This document shows, in pieces, positions 33,801-45,344 of a DNA stretch of 64,000 nt; the first letter of the stretch is position 1, and every line of letters begins with the position of its first letter. The notes under the pieces are model-generated. The model made no database searches, had not been told where the DNA came from, and was given only the letters and a program-made list of their open reading frames with translations. Made by a program: the position numbers and the translations under genes. Origin of the DNA: Amaranthus tricolor (Eukaryota > Streptophyta > Magnoliopsida > Caryophyllales > Amaranthaceae); the NCBI RefSeq assembly GCF_026212465.1, contig NC_080059.1, positions 7,556,311-7,620,310 of the forward strand, given 5' to 3'.

Positions 33801-34943
33801 AAAGTTCTTTTGCTTTTTATTATTCCCATATCTGTATGAATTTCCAAAATTATTGTTGTCTGAGAGTTTTCTCTTGTATTGTGCTGTCCTAAAAAGAGTT
33901 CTGGTTAGTAAGAAGAAAACTAAAGAACAAAAGAATAAAAAGAAGGAAAAAAGTAGTAGTGAAATATGAGGGAAAACACTAGTGTTTGAGAGGAAAAACA
34001 TAACTAGCAACAACTACAAAGAGTGTAGGCAAAATGTCAAAAGCAACGAGAAACACAACTGTAATGGTGGAAACCTTTGATAGAACAATATTACTTATGT
34101 GTAACTCAACAACTAAAATCTTAAATACAACTGTTATAGCTCTCAAGCTCTCTTTAGTGTTTGATCTCTTTCCCTTGCAAGTTTGAAGCAATCGACTTTT
34201 TACAAGCTCTTGTATCAGCTACCATCAAGTTTCTTCAATGGCGCTGTCTTACTTGAAGATTACTTCCCCTTCTTGATGGCTCGCTATTCTCACTCTTTCT
34301 ATAGTGGTTCTCTTAGAGAACTTCTCACTCCACCAATATCACCCAAGGTCTAAGGAATCAATTCCTCAAAAGTACGAATCTTAAATGCATGCGTAGTGCA
34401 GAAAACAAGTATCATAGACAAATGTCCGTTCCTGCTAAAGCCACTTGTTAATGCATCATTGCACGTAGGCTTCTCGTCCACATTCCCACTGCTTTTGCCT
34501 ATGCTCGTGCCAAATGCTCATCCGAGCATAGTCTTGGTCATTCGATTACATGCTTGCTCGTCCAAGCACTGCTCTTCCTCTTTTGCCTACTGCTCTCCCA
34601 TCTGTCCTGGCTTGCTCATCATTTGTTCGTTCTATTTTAGGTGGTTTGGGTCTTGAGCTTTCATAAATGTGAAAATATTAAGCTGCGGAGTATTTTTTTT
34701 GGGAGTATTAAGATCAAATTTATATGCTCATTTTTCATAGGCTTTTGGCACTAGCCCAGGCTGCTAAATTCAATTTCCTTCTTACCAACTGAATTGAATT
34801 TACTGTTGGTAGTATGACCTGCTTCATCTTGCACTTGTAAGTCAATTCAATGGTGTCCATCTTCTATTGTCTTTCTTGCAGGCTGTTGCTACGAGATCTA
34901 TGTTAGGGCTTCAACACGAGCGGAAGCTAGGAGTCAGGAATAA
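30841..34943 (+). CDS. SDH7: Succinate dehydrogenase subunit 7 (SDH7)
   Basis: Exons 30841-30897, 33282-33384 and 34882-34943 join in phase to give 73 aa. The sequence [20 protein letters not shown] is the conserved start of mature plant SDH7. [20 protein letters not shown] then gives its single membrane segment (about residues 43-55), followed by [16 protein letters not shown] at the end. SDH7 is a small plant-specific subunit of mitochondrial respiratory complex II. The first in-frame ATG after the last upstream stop (near 30774) is 30841, which leaves no obvious mitochondrial presequence. Plant homologues usually have some 20-30 more residues. An upstream exon, or a splice into the TTTTCAG at 30777-30783, could supply it. 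Intron 1 is about 2.4 kb and intron 2 about 1.5 kb. Confidence 0.82.
33700..33765 (-). repeat. SINE 3'-end-like segment in SDH7 intron 2
   Basis: ACAATAACAAAAATACCAAAG, CCTAATCCCAACCATGTGGG and GGATTGC, read on the minus strand, resemble the TTGTTGTT-tailed 3' end of plant tRNA-type SINEs. It is short and truncated. Confidence 0.4.
33955..34700. other. Unassigned repeat-like segment in SDH7 intron 2
   Basis: This stretch has a different composition from the flanking intron (more C/T-rich, around 34380-34650) and looks inserted, perhaps an LTR fragment. I found no terminal repeats, primer site or protein similarity to prove it. Confidence 0.3.
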
Positions 34944-36399
34944 TCTACTAGCAGAAATGCATACCTACTATGAGTTTTTGTTACGTCAACTGCAATGATG
35001 GATGGTTCAATCTGGTTGGCAGTACTCTGTCCTGAATAAGTAGCCCAATTATGTGAATGAGTGCTTGTAGCATATAGACTATAGAGTTTATTAAATTGGA
35101 GAATTTGTGGAATATTATCTTTTCTTAACCATTGAACTCTCCTTTCCTAATACATTTGCCAAACTTTATACAGTATCAGTTGCTGCTAGAAAATGTGAGG
35201 CTCGAAATATTGCAGTTTGTAGATTTGCTGCGTGTTTAAGATACTTTGTAATGTGTATCTGAATGTGCGAGTTGTGGATGCCTATTATACGCTACATTTT
35301 TTCTGGGTCTGATGTAGATTTAATAGATGCAAACTTTGCCTGTTTGACGGGAAGATAGTAGGCAGAACATTACGCTACGGAGAAGAGCAAACATAACTGT
35401 ATGCAAACAAGATTTTTGAAAACTAAAATGTCTGCCCTCATAGATGTCTTCCTCTATTGGCTTTTCACTGTATACCATGAAAAGGACCTTCAGAAAAACA
35501 CTTCTTTATATCCTCCAACCTGGGGACGTGCCGAGGTAAATGAGACTAATACCAACACAACTAGATTTTAACAGCTAGGGAGCAATCAAATGTGTCGTCC
35601 AAGGCTCGATTGCATGAATATTGGGTTAGGTAATAGGTTGGTCCTCGGTCAGGACTCAAAACACATAGAAATTGTGCTCCGGACAAGCATACACAACCTT
35701 TTCAACGGCTCAAAAATGTTAGAAGTTGATAAATGCTGTGGTTGTGAGTGATTGAGGAAGTTGAAAGAGTTTAAACTAAAAAGTATTTGAAGAAGTATTG
35801 AATATGTGTGAGGGAGTTTGAAGGAGTAGAGAGGGCTAAAAAGTACTAAATCTTGGAAACACAATAGTAAAAGACTGATAGACATTATAATAAGATAGGC
35901 GACAAACAATTAATTTTTGCCTTAAAATAATCGTTCAGCCGCTGTAAGCTACAACTGTAAGTTGAAGGTTTGTTAACGGTAAAGGTGTAAAATGGTGCTT
36001 AAAAAATGAGTAAGAGATTTAGTTTTCATAAATTGTGCTATGTCAATTCCATCTTAGTGGAACTTTTACCTTCAAATGTGTGTTTTTAGTTTATCCTTGG
36101 GAACTTTGTGAAATAGTTTTTCTACTTAAATTACATTTTCCATTAATGTTTCTACCATTTTGTACTAATAATCAAACGGACGGTAAAAATTGATTTATCT
36201 ATTTGTAAGTAATGCTCATAAGTTCTTTGAAGAAATATCTGACTGGCATTTATCCTCATGAACTCGTTTGCTTGGTCCCAATTTAATTTATTTATTTGGA
36301 CCAATTTAAATTTGATGTAATCATTTACCCATCTTTCAGTAAAGAACTTGGGTACGAATTGTGAACTACTACCTCAGTTCTTCTGTTTTAGTTTGTTGG
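34944..36399. other. SDH7 3' flank and intergenic region
   Basis: The first roughly 300 bases probably include the SDH7 3' UTR. Nothing else was recognised. The open frame on the minus strand at 35649-35909 has no family resemblance. Confidence 0.45.
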
Positions 36400-36402
36400 T
36401 TA

Positions 36403-36621
36403 TTGTCAAGGAACCAACTCAACCAACAATAGGTTACAGGTTCAAATCTCAACCACCCCTCATTTAAAATGAAATATTTAGCGTCAGGTATGAAGAGGGT
36501 CTATGCTGCATCCACATTTCTAGTCCAAAGGACTCTCATTTGAGGGGAGGTGCTAGAGTATATAACATATCATGAGACCAACCATCAGCTTAAGCTTTTG
36601 GTTGAGTTGGTTCCTTGACAA
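36403..36621. mobile_element. Rearranged TRIM relative with perfect 24-bp inverted ends
   Basis: 36403-36426 (starting TTGTCAAGGAAC) and 36598-36621 (ending GTTCCTTGACAA) are exact reverse complements of 24 bases, flanked by TTA on both sides. The interior (TTCAAATCTCAACC, GCGTCAGGTATGA, CTGCATCCACA) and the 36551-36620 segment (TGCTAGAGTATATAACATAT ... TTGACA) match the TRIM at 16682-17023. The right LTR is therefore present, but the left LTR is replaced by an inverted LTR end. Confidence 0.65.
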
Positions 36622-36849
36622 TTACACTTTGATCAAAAAGCTCTCACGGTTTTGATCAAAATTTAATCAACAAACAGAAATGGAGGGAGTACAACAATTG
36701 TACGTTTGACTTGGGGGTCTGTAGAAAATTATAAACTTCTCAAACAAAGTACCAACTTGGTGACAGGCTATCAACTGAGCAGATTAGCACCCACGTTTGA
36801 TTTTCTTTCATACTTCTCATTATTCATTTCTTCCTTTTCAAACACAATC

Positions 36850-39800
36850 ATGGCAGAAAGCTTTCTAATGGAAGCAGCTATGGCAGTGCTAACAGCAGTT
36901 CTGTCCCGTGCAGCAGAAGATGTGAAATTTGCGTGGAGTTCTAAATTCAAGAATTATCTGAAAGTGCTTGACAATAACTTGAAAAGAATTCATATGCTTT
37001 TATGTGGAGCAGCAAATAAGAGAATTTATAATCCTTTACTTGATGATTGGCTTAGCAAAGTAAAAAATGTGGCCTATGAAGCTGACGATTTGTTTGACGA
37101 GCTTGTGTATGAAGCTCTTAAGCGAAAGCTGATGCTTAACAATCAATCCCGGTTCACGAAAAATATCCGTACCTTCTTCACCCTGCATAGAAATCCAGTT
37201 GTGCTTTACATACAAAGGAGTCAAAAAGTGAGGTACTTGATGTGTTGTATAGAAGATGTTTATAGAGATGCTCAAGTGCTGGGCATCAAACCAGTTGAAT
37301 TAGCTGCAGGATCCAGCAGAGGTGTGCCTGTACTGGAAGATATACAACTTCAGGTACAGCAGGAATTAGTCAATAGTCGTGGGCTTATTGGGAGAGATCA
37401 AGATGAGGCCAATATTGTGAAGATGTTGTGCCATCCTGAGAATGCTGATAGAGATGTAAATGTGATAGGCATAGTGGGAATGGCAGGTAATTTTCTTGCA
37501 AACATCAATTTGTAGATTTTTAGCGTTCGAATTACTTTTATCTGGAAAGTTGACTAATAATTTAGGACTTTTGGTTACGGGATACTACTTACATTATCTT
37601 TGTCTATAATGGATGTGGATCATTTATAATCAAGGGGGCCATCTTCTATATGATGGTTCTTAATTGAACTTGTCTGTTATCCCTCCATTAAAGTCAGCAC
37701 TTTGTATTGCTTGATTCTTTTACGTTTTATACACACCGGAAATGTCAGGACATTTCACGCATTTGGATACCAAAAGAGGAGGGAATTGAAGGGGGGAAGT
37801 TCCTTACATTTTGTACTAAACAAATCTTTCCAACGTTGGAAGGAAAACTCGATAATCTTCCCTCCCTCGTCTTCCCTTCCGTTCCTTTTCTTTTCTTCCT
37901 CAAATGTTATCCAATGTCCAAAGCGCAAACTCACCCTAAGGCTACCTGCATGATATTAAAAGTGCTTGTGCAATGGGTCTAGGGCTTGTTGGTGGTCTTG
38001 ATCTGGCGCTTCATTAAGACGGATCACATCAGACTGAAGTATCTTGCTCTCTGTTTTCGCAAAATCTTGCCCATTTTTGTTTGGATCGGCATGTATCCGG
38101 CCCATAGCACAGGCATCAAATTCATCAGAGTAATCACCAATCATCTCCTGCATCTTCTTTGATAGTAATAGTGACTTTATAGTCCATATTGCTTTCTTAT
38201 TTGGTCTCTTTAAATTTTTTTCGAACAAAGTCGATAATAATAAGGTTATTCCCTATTCAGTATAGGTCATTTTTTTAATCAACAGCCTGAAGTTGAAATG
38301 GATGATCTTGAGACATTGAATACAAAGGACATTGATATTTTAGCTATGACTATTAGAATATTGACCTCTCTACTTCGCACTCCTTTAGAAGTCTAAAGAC
38401 TAGCGTACAGTAAAGATCATTCTACATTTATAATCCAGATCACCCTACAGTTTAAATCATCTAATGCTCGTGATTACAAAAATCTTGCAGGGCTTGGAAA
38501 GACGGCTTTATTCAAGAGAGCATTTGACAGAGATGATGTCAGAAAGCATTTTGAGAAACGAATATGGGTATGTGTATCCCATGATTTTGAAGTGAAGGGA
38601 ATTTTAGATAAGATGATCAAACTTCTAGATGATGAAACATCTAAGAAATCAAGTTATCAAGCAACAGTAGCCAAACTTGAAATGGAATTGAGAGGGAAAA
38701 GATATTTACTGGTGCTAGATGATGTTTGGGATACAATATTAACAGTATGGGAGTCTTTGGGTAGTGTATTGCTGGATATTGGCGGGTCTAATGGGACAGT
38801 AGTTTTAGCTACCTCTCATAGTTCCCAGGTGATAGCAGGAATGAAGATTAATAGCGAGGATCAAGCTTTGACTACACGGAATAGACCTCTTATTTATCTA
38901 TTAAAGGGTCCAACCGCTGTTGACAGTTGGTCCCTATTCCCGAAAAGACTAAAGCATATCATAGATGTGGATAGAGCAGAAAGGATGGTTGCTAAGTGTG
39001 GGGGTGTCCGTTTAGCAATAAATGTGCTTGCAGATTTGTTAAGGATCAGTGTTTGGAAGAGTGGAGAGTGATTGAAGAAAGTGAGGTGTGGAAGCTGGAA
39101 GATAAAAATGGAATCCTGCCTTCTTTGAGGTTGAACTACAATTATTTGCCATCTGTGGCTATAAAAAATTGTTTTACATATTGTTCTGTTTTTCCCAAGG
39201 ATACAGTTATCGAAAAAGACTGCTTAATCCAACTTTGGATGGCGCAAGGTTTCTTGCAGCCATATGATAGAATGGAGGAAATTGGCAATGAATACTTCAA
39301 TATTTTGGTGAACAACTCATTTTTCCAAGACTTGGTACTCGACAAAGAAGGCAAGGTAGCAAGATGTAAGATGCATGATATTGTTCATGCTCTTGCAAAG
39401 GTTGTGGCGGGACAAGAGTGTTTGAGACTTTCAGAAAATATCGACAAGATACACATTTCCTCGAGTGTCCGATATATGTCTTGTTGACTGAAAAGGCTCT
39501 CCCTTTAAAATTGAAGAAGCTACGATCTTTGATCTCTGATTCTTTACGCATTAGAATCCCCAAAAATCTTCTCACGAGTGCAAATTGCCTGCGGGTTTTG
39601 ATTTTAGTGGATGCTGGTTTATCTGAACTACCCAACTCAATTGGGTGTTTGAAGCATTTGAGGTATTTAGATATATCTGAAAACGATATCCTGAAGTTAC
39701 CTCCTACTTTGGGGGAACTCTACAATTTGCAGACGCCAAGACATCTTGAATCATGTTTTCGTTATCTGTCTACATATACCATACTTCCCAAACAACTCTA

Positions 39801-40842
39801 TAAACTTGTCAAGCTAAGGCACATATGCATCAATAATGAGGTTTACGCGGTTCTGCATTTACCATGGTATTAGAAGCTAAATTAGGCACATCAAATAGGC
39901 TAGATCATGATGGTAAGTGGGGTGCAAGGATAGCTGATATTAAGTTCCTAAATGATATCACAGGCAGCTTAATTATCAGTCATCTTGAACATGTGCGGAG
40001 CAGAGAAGAAGCAAGTCATGTATGTTTCAAGAGCAAAACAAACATTCACCAGTTAGACCTAACATGGTCTTATAATGCTACTTGCATCACCAACTCCAAA
40101 GAGGTGCTCGAGGAGTGGCACGACATTACCATCGTGGTTGATGGATATAAGACCCTCGCGACCATCATAACTTAGCAACCTTGTTGAGATGAAAATTTAT
40201 TACTGCTACAACCTGAAGGAGCTTCCAGCATCTTTTGTGTTCCCTTTTCTCAAGATATTGGTGTTTTGGGGGTGCAACAATCTTACATATCTCCCGGTTT
40301 TTGACAGCAGAAATTCTCTCGAGACACTGCAGGTAGGCAGATGCCCTTTGTTGGAAGGTATACCAAACATTGAGCCTTTAACTAATCTATGCAGATTGGA
40401 AATACATAACTGCATGAGGATGACTAATGTACCCCAGGGATTAGCTAGCCTTTGTAATCTTACAGAATTGGAGATTGGTCCATTGTGTCAAGATCTCGAT
40501 TTTTTTCCTTTCCCGGAGGTCACTGGTTCTTGCGCGGTTGCAAAATCCCTTCAGAGTTTGTGCTTTATAGGCTGGCCGAAAGTCGGAAATTTACCTGACG
40601 AACTTCAACATTTTACTCAGCTACAAAGATTAACCATAAGCCATTTTGCTCGCGTGAAATTTCTACCAAATTGGTTGGGGAACCTCACATGTTTGCGAAC
40701 TATAGTTCTTGAGGGTATGGAAAATCTGATATGGTTGCCTTCAAAAAATATGATGCAGAAAGCTACCAAATTTGTGGGTTTCAGCATCAAACCTTATCAG
40801 TGCCCAAAGTTGAAAGAAGAATGGATCTCTGGACACAACTGA
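36850..40842 (+). pseudogene. CC-NBS-LRR (RGA-type) resistance gene, frameshifted
   Basis: Exon 1 (36850-37486) encodes an RGA2-like coiled-coil N-terminus (MAESFLMEAAMAVL, then DDWLSKVKNVAYEADDLFDE). An intron (37487-38490) interrupts the P-loop codons and rejoins as GMAGLGKTA. The NB-ARC domain continues with kinase-2 KRYLLVLDDVW, a CGGVRLAI box where CxGLPLAI is usual, RNBS-D FTYCSVFP and MHD in KMHDIVHAL. LRRs follow to 40842. The frame changes near 39040, near 39480, between about 39845 and 39865, and near 40175, so no single protein can be made. NLRs of this type are cytoplasmic pathogen sensors. I read this as a recently decayed gene; sequencing error at one site is possible but not at all four. 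Confidence 0.85.
37740..37915. mobile_element. Fold-back MITE-like segment in NLR intron
   Basis: Purine-rich GAGGAGGGAATTGAAGGGGG is followed about 70 bases later by pyrimidine-rich CTTCCCTCCCTCGTCTTCCC. The composition and order are like 28080-28345. Boundaries are not defined. Confidence 0.4.
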
Positions 40843-43388
40843 ATGTCCTTCGATCAAGTATGAACACTAAATATAAATAGGACAAATTATAGAGATAAAA
40901 TATATTCGATTATTCTAAGCAATTAATAGCATTTTACAGAAACCAAGTTTGATTTCTACACTAATTAGATTAGTTTACTATTAATTATAATCGGATCTTA
41001 TGAGGTCACACGTATAAGTATTGATTGGATAAAACTATGTCAAATAACATAAAATGTTTATTGGTATTATTGTGGTAGTATATTGCAAATTAGAAATATG
41101 AAGAGATATTTATTATGTTACTTGGAACATAAGTGATGCATAATTCATCGTGTCATTTTTTCAAGTAATATGCATATGCTCATAAATCATTTTTGTGTCA
41201 TTTCTTCATCACTTTTGTTTATTCTTTATAACACCATTTCTACATCATAAAAGTAAGAGGAAAAGTAGTTTTCATATTCCGTATTAGTATAGGTGGTGAT
41301 CCGTTTGGTGCTTGTGGACCAACATTATAGGAACGAACGATATTCAATGTTTTATTATCTCTATTTTGGATATTTCATACTCGGTTACATTACATGGAAT
41401 TCATGCATCAAAGGTATGATATTCTATTACGTTTGATAATTTATATTATGATATGCATGTGATTCTGTTTAGATTTTAAGAAATAATTTGTTGCAATTCC
41501 ACTTTATGCGACTATATTCCTACACTTTTGATATAAGGTATTGAAATTATTTTAAATTGTTCTCAGCCTAATGTTTCAATAAATCCATTATTGTTATCAT
41601 CAACTACTTTATATTCTCTATTTATTTTACTATTTTAATTAGGTTTTCTAGAGTTCTATTTAAATTAGGTTTACCGGGATCTATGAAACTTTTCTTTAAC
41701 TTACTGATTGTATTCTGTATTCAACTCTCTCCTCAAAGATTCTCTCTCTGCCTGTACACGCAGCTAACACATTGTTAGTGAACCACACAAATCCATATGG
41801 GACCTTTATTATTTTCTGTTTATTTTTCTTGCGTTTGTCATAACATTAATAAACAGCACCTAAAGGCATGATGAACAAGGTGACATGTTTTCCAATGAGC
41901 AATCATCTAATGCATATTACTGAAATTGAAGAGCGCCTGAAGTGATTCTCCACTCCAGGACATGCTGCATCTAAGCTAAGCTGGTGCAGAACATTTCTGT
42001 TTGTGTTGGGAAACCCTTGCAGAAAATGATAAACTGTGAAATGCAGGTACATTTCTGTTTTTGTTTTGATAGATATTCTTGTCATCTCAAAAATTTTCAC
42101 ATTGAAAAATCTAGTAAGCTACCATGCTAAATCTCCCGATCTTCTTGTATGTGCAGACTGACAAACAGCTAGCTGCATTGGATTGCCAAGGCCATTCTTA
42201 AATTTCATACAACATTGGCAAGCCACTCTCTTATATTGGTTCATCATAGTGCAAAAAGAAGGTCGCATCAACGTATCACATCCGTATTGTAAAAGTTTAT
42301 GAGACCGCGAAATCATCAGTGTTGGACATGAAAACCGTTTTCCGACCGTTACCGAAACCATTATCGAAATTGTATTTTTGCACTATGTGGTTCATTGAAG
42401 AATATAAAAAGAAATTACTCCTTGAACAATTCGTTCTAGAATATCTTGAAACCATTATTTATAGGGAAAATTTCAGCTCCACAAGCAATCTACAGCTTTG
42501 GTGAAGAAAGGAGTTTGATTTCATTCACTTGCTATGTGTTCTGTAAGTGCATCATTTCTTATGGGCATGTAATGTAATACAAAAAATGACGAGAAAATAG
42601 GGGTATTTGTGTAACAAAATTACCCATATGAAGGGTAGGGTCTTTGTATCATGCTTTCCTTGTATCACATATGGGTGTATGCTGTGATAAGTCAACTTGA
42701 TATGAATGATATGAATAAGTCAACTTGATAGAAGTACTTTTTGTATATTATAGTATTTGCACCATTTTGACATTTAGTTTAAACTTTGTTTATGATATGA
42801 ATGATGGAATAAGTCAACTTGATAGAAGTACTTTTTGTTTCTTTGAATTTGTTATATAATGCAGTTGAAGTGAGATTTTTTAGATATTGAGTAGTATGAG
42901 CAAATGGGCAGAGGGAGATAAAAGGGGATAGGGCTGGCCAGACACGACATGCCTGTTGCACGACACGACACAACACAATACGATACTGTTTACGGCACGA
43001 TTTGATACGACATGATAGGCATCACATGACGGCTCAACATGACACAATTTTCATGGTTAAATCTCATTTTCGGGTGGACAAGCACAACATAACATTGTTC
43101 ACGTCACAATTTGACACGGTATAATTTGACACGAGACATTACAAACAAGCATAAGTGGCCTAGCACGACACAATTTTCATAATGCATTACCATAAGAAGA
43201 TATAAATCACTCTTATCTATACTCCAGCCCATATATACCTGCTTTTTCTTGTAATAAAGCCATCATTAGTGATTAGCTCTAAACCCTGCAACTTTAAACT
43301 AGAACCTACAATTTCTGAATCTAGACCTAGTAAGTAGTATAAGTATTCTACGAAATCATTGCAAATCACTTGTTAAATATTTATTATT
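40843..43388. other. Intergenic region between NLR relic and PPR gene
   Basis: 41640-41800 (minus strand) and 47030-47080 (plus strand) share a GGTTCACTAACAATGTGTTAGCT-like segment that is common in plant LTR elements. A roughly 90-bp partial tandem duplication with ATAAGTCAACTTGATAGAAG occurs at 42700-42742 and 42790-42838. 42930-43190 is rich in CACGACAC-type repeats. CATATATACC near 43229 could be the PPR gene's TATA box. No coding gene was recognised. Confidence 0.4.
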
Positions 43389-45344
43389 ATGACATTATTA
43401 ACATACTCAAGGAGTAAATCTTCCTTCACATTTTCCCTCTCCAGATATTTATGTCACAAAATTCTATCTCTTGTTTCACCAACTGAATTTCCCGCCAATT
43501 ACCACCCAACTAACTTCACTACTTTTTCTCATTTGCTCAAACAACGCCTTCCTCTCCCACAATTGAAGCAAATTCATGCTCAAATTCTTACTCAATCTCT
43601 ATCCTTTAATCCTCATCTACTTTCCTCTCTTATTCACTCTTATCTTTCTTCTTACAATCTAAAATCTGCAACTTTCTTGTTTGATAATTACCCTTTTTCC
43701 CCTCCTCCTACTTTATTATGGAATTTAATCATAAGGGCTCATTCCAAAATTCAAAATTGTGTACAACCCATCAAACTTTTGGGTCTAATGCTGTCAAATG
43801 ATAGAACTTTGATGGTTTTACCAGATGATTATACATTTACTTTTGTAATCACTTCTTGTTCTCATCATAATTCTTCTGTGTATGGAGAAATAGTTCATGG
43901 GCTGATAGTAAAATCCGGGTTTGGATCTGATTTGTTTGTTGGTAATTCATTGATCAAATTCTACTCTGTTTTTATGAAAGTAGACAATGCTCGTAAGGTG
44001 TTTGATGAAATGTCTGAGAGAGATGTGTTTTCATGGACTAGTCTTTTGGGTGGATATGCCAAATATGGAGATTTTAAGAAAGCTTATGACATTTTCCATG
44101 CTATGCCTATACGTAACGACGTATCATGGGCTGTGATGATTTCGGGTTTTGTTTCGAATGAAAGGTTTATTGAAGCATTGAATTGTTTTCATAGCATGTT
44201 GAATGATGGTAGCAATTCGAAACCTAATGAAGCTATTCTTGTTTGCGCTTTATCAGCCTGTGCTAATTTAGGAGCTTTTGATCAAGGAAATTGGATTCAT
44301 GCTTATATGGAGAGCAACAACATTCCAAAGACTACGAACGTTTGCACAGCTCTCATTGATATGTATGCAAAATGTGGGAGGATAGACTCTGCAATCCAAG
44401 TATTCGAGAAAATCCCTAACCGAGATGTTCACAATTTCACGAGTATGATTTCGAGCCTATCAATTCATGGTCTTGGAAAGGATGCCTTGAGGGTCTTCTC
44501 GGAGATGTTGGGCGAGGGTGTTAAACCAAACGAGATTACCATGCTTGGAGTTCTGAATGGCTGTAGTCATTCAGGACTAGTAGAGGAAGGAACCTCTATT
44601 TTCAATGAGATGAAAATTTCATTGTGCATTGAACCAAAGATTGGACACTACGGGTGCTATGTCGACTTACTAGCTCGTTCCGGTCAGTTGAAGAGAGCAT
44701 TTGATGTTGTTAAGAGCATGCCTATAGAACCTGATGCTGCTATATGGAGGGCTTTGCTTAGTGGATGTCGAACTCATCGTAACATTGCTCTAGGAGAGAA
44801 AATCTTGAATCATGTCCAAGAACAAGTTGATTCGAGTGGCCAAATTATGCTGTCAAGTTTATATGCTTATATGGGAAAATGGGAAAGTGTTGATGCAATG
44901 AGGAAACAAATGGGTGGTAGAAGGAATAAATCAGAACTTGGGTGTAGTTGGATTGAGGTAGATGGTGTAATCCACGAGTTTCGTGTAGATGATCAACTAC
45001 ATCCCCGTATCATAGAGATTCGAGAAAAACTCGACGAGATTTTGGACAAGGCAAAGCTAGGAGGGTACACCCCTAATACAACCCAAGTGACCTTTGATTT
45101 GAGTGAAGAGGATAAAGAGCAAGCTGTTACTTTACACAGTGAGAAGTTAGCTATCGCGTTTGCATTCGTGAGCACCAAACCTGGGAGTTTAATCAGAATC
45201 GTAAAAAACCTTAGGACTTGTGAGGATTGTCACTCGGCTTTGAAGGCTATTTCTCGTGTATTTAACCGCGAAATCATTGTTCGAGATCGTTCTCGTTTCC
45301 ACGCCTTTAGACATGGGAAATGCTCTTGTAATGACTATTGGTAG
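43389..45344 (+). CDS. DYW-class PPR protein (organelle RNA editing type)
   Basis: One uninterrupted 651-aa reading frame, as usual for plant PLS-class PPR genes. The N-terminus is rich in Ser, Arg and Leu and suits import into mitochondria or plastids. Some ten P/L/S-type repeats follow, with typical blocks such as GNSLIKFYS, ARKVFDEMSERDVFSWTSL, ALIDMYAKCG and PNEITMLGVLNGCSHSGLVEEG. Next are the E and E+ regions (GCSWIEVDGVIHEF) and a complete DYW deaminase domain ending exactly in Asp-Tyr-Trp. The zinc-deaminase signature is intact: H583-S-E585 and C611-x-x-C614. Family members bind organelle transcripts and convert specific C to U; the target site cannot be predicted here. The PG box reads L-G-C-S-W-I-E instead of P-G-C-S-W-I-E. 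Confidence 0.95.
   Translation: MTLLTYSRSKSSFTFSLSRYLCHKILSLVSPTEFPANYHPTNFTTFSHLLKQRLPLPQLKQIHAQILTQSLSFNPHLLSSLIHSYLSSYNLKSATFLFDNYPFSPPPTLLWNLIIRAHSKIQNCVQPIKLLGLMLSNDRTLMVLPDDYTFTFVITSCSHHNSSVYGEIVHGLIVKSGFGSDLFVGNSLIKFYSVFMKVDNARKVFDEMSERDVFSWTSLLGGYAKYGDFKKAYDIFHAMPIRNDVSWAVMISGFVSNERFIEALNCFHSMLNDGSNSKPNEAILVCALSACANLGAFDQGNWIHAYMESNNIPKTTNVCTALIDMYAKCGRIDSAIQVFEKIPNRDVHNFTSMISSLSIHGLGKDALRVFSEMLGEGVKPNEITMLGVLNGCSHSGLVEEGTSIFNEMKISLCIEPKIGHYGCYVDLLARSGQLKRAFDVVKSMPIEPDAAIWRALLSGCRTHRNIALGEKILNHVQEQVDSSGQIMLSSLYAYMGKWESVDAMRKQMGGRRNKSELGCSWIEVDGVIHEFRVDDQLHPRIIEIREKLDEILDKAKLGGYTPNTTQVTFDLSEEDKEQAVTLHSEKLAIAFAFVSTKPGSLIRIVKNLRTCEDCHSALKAISRVFNREIIVRDRSRFHAFRHGKCSCNDYW

Noticed and set aside
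34396..34656. 86-aa open frame in SDH7 intron 2
   Set aside because: C/T-rich composition with no recognisable domain; lies in an intron in a repeat-like segment.
37956..38228. 90-aa minus-strand frame in the NLR intron
   Set aside because: No domain resemblance. It could be a captured fragment, but there is nothing to support a gene.
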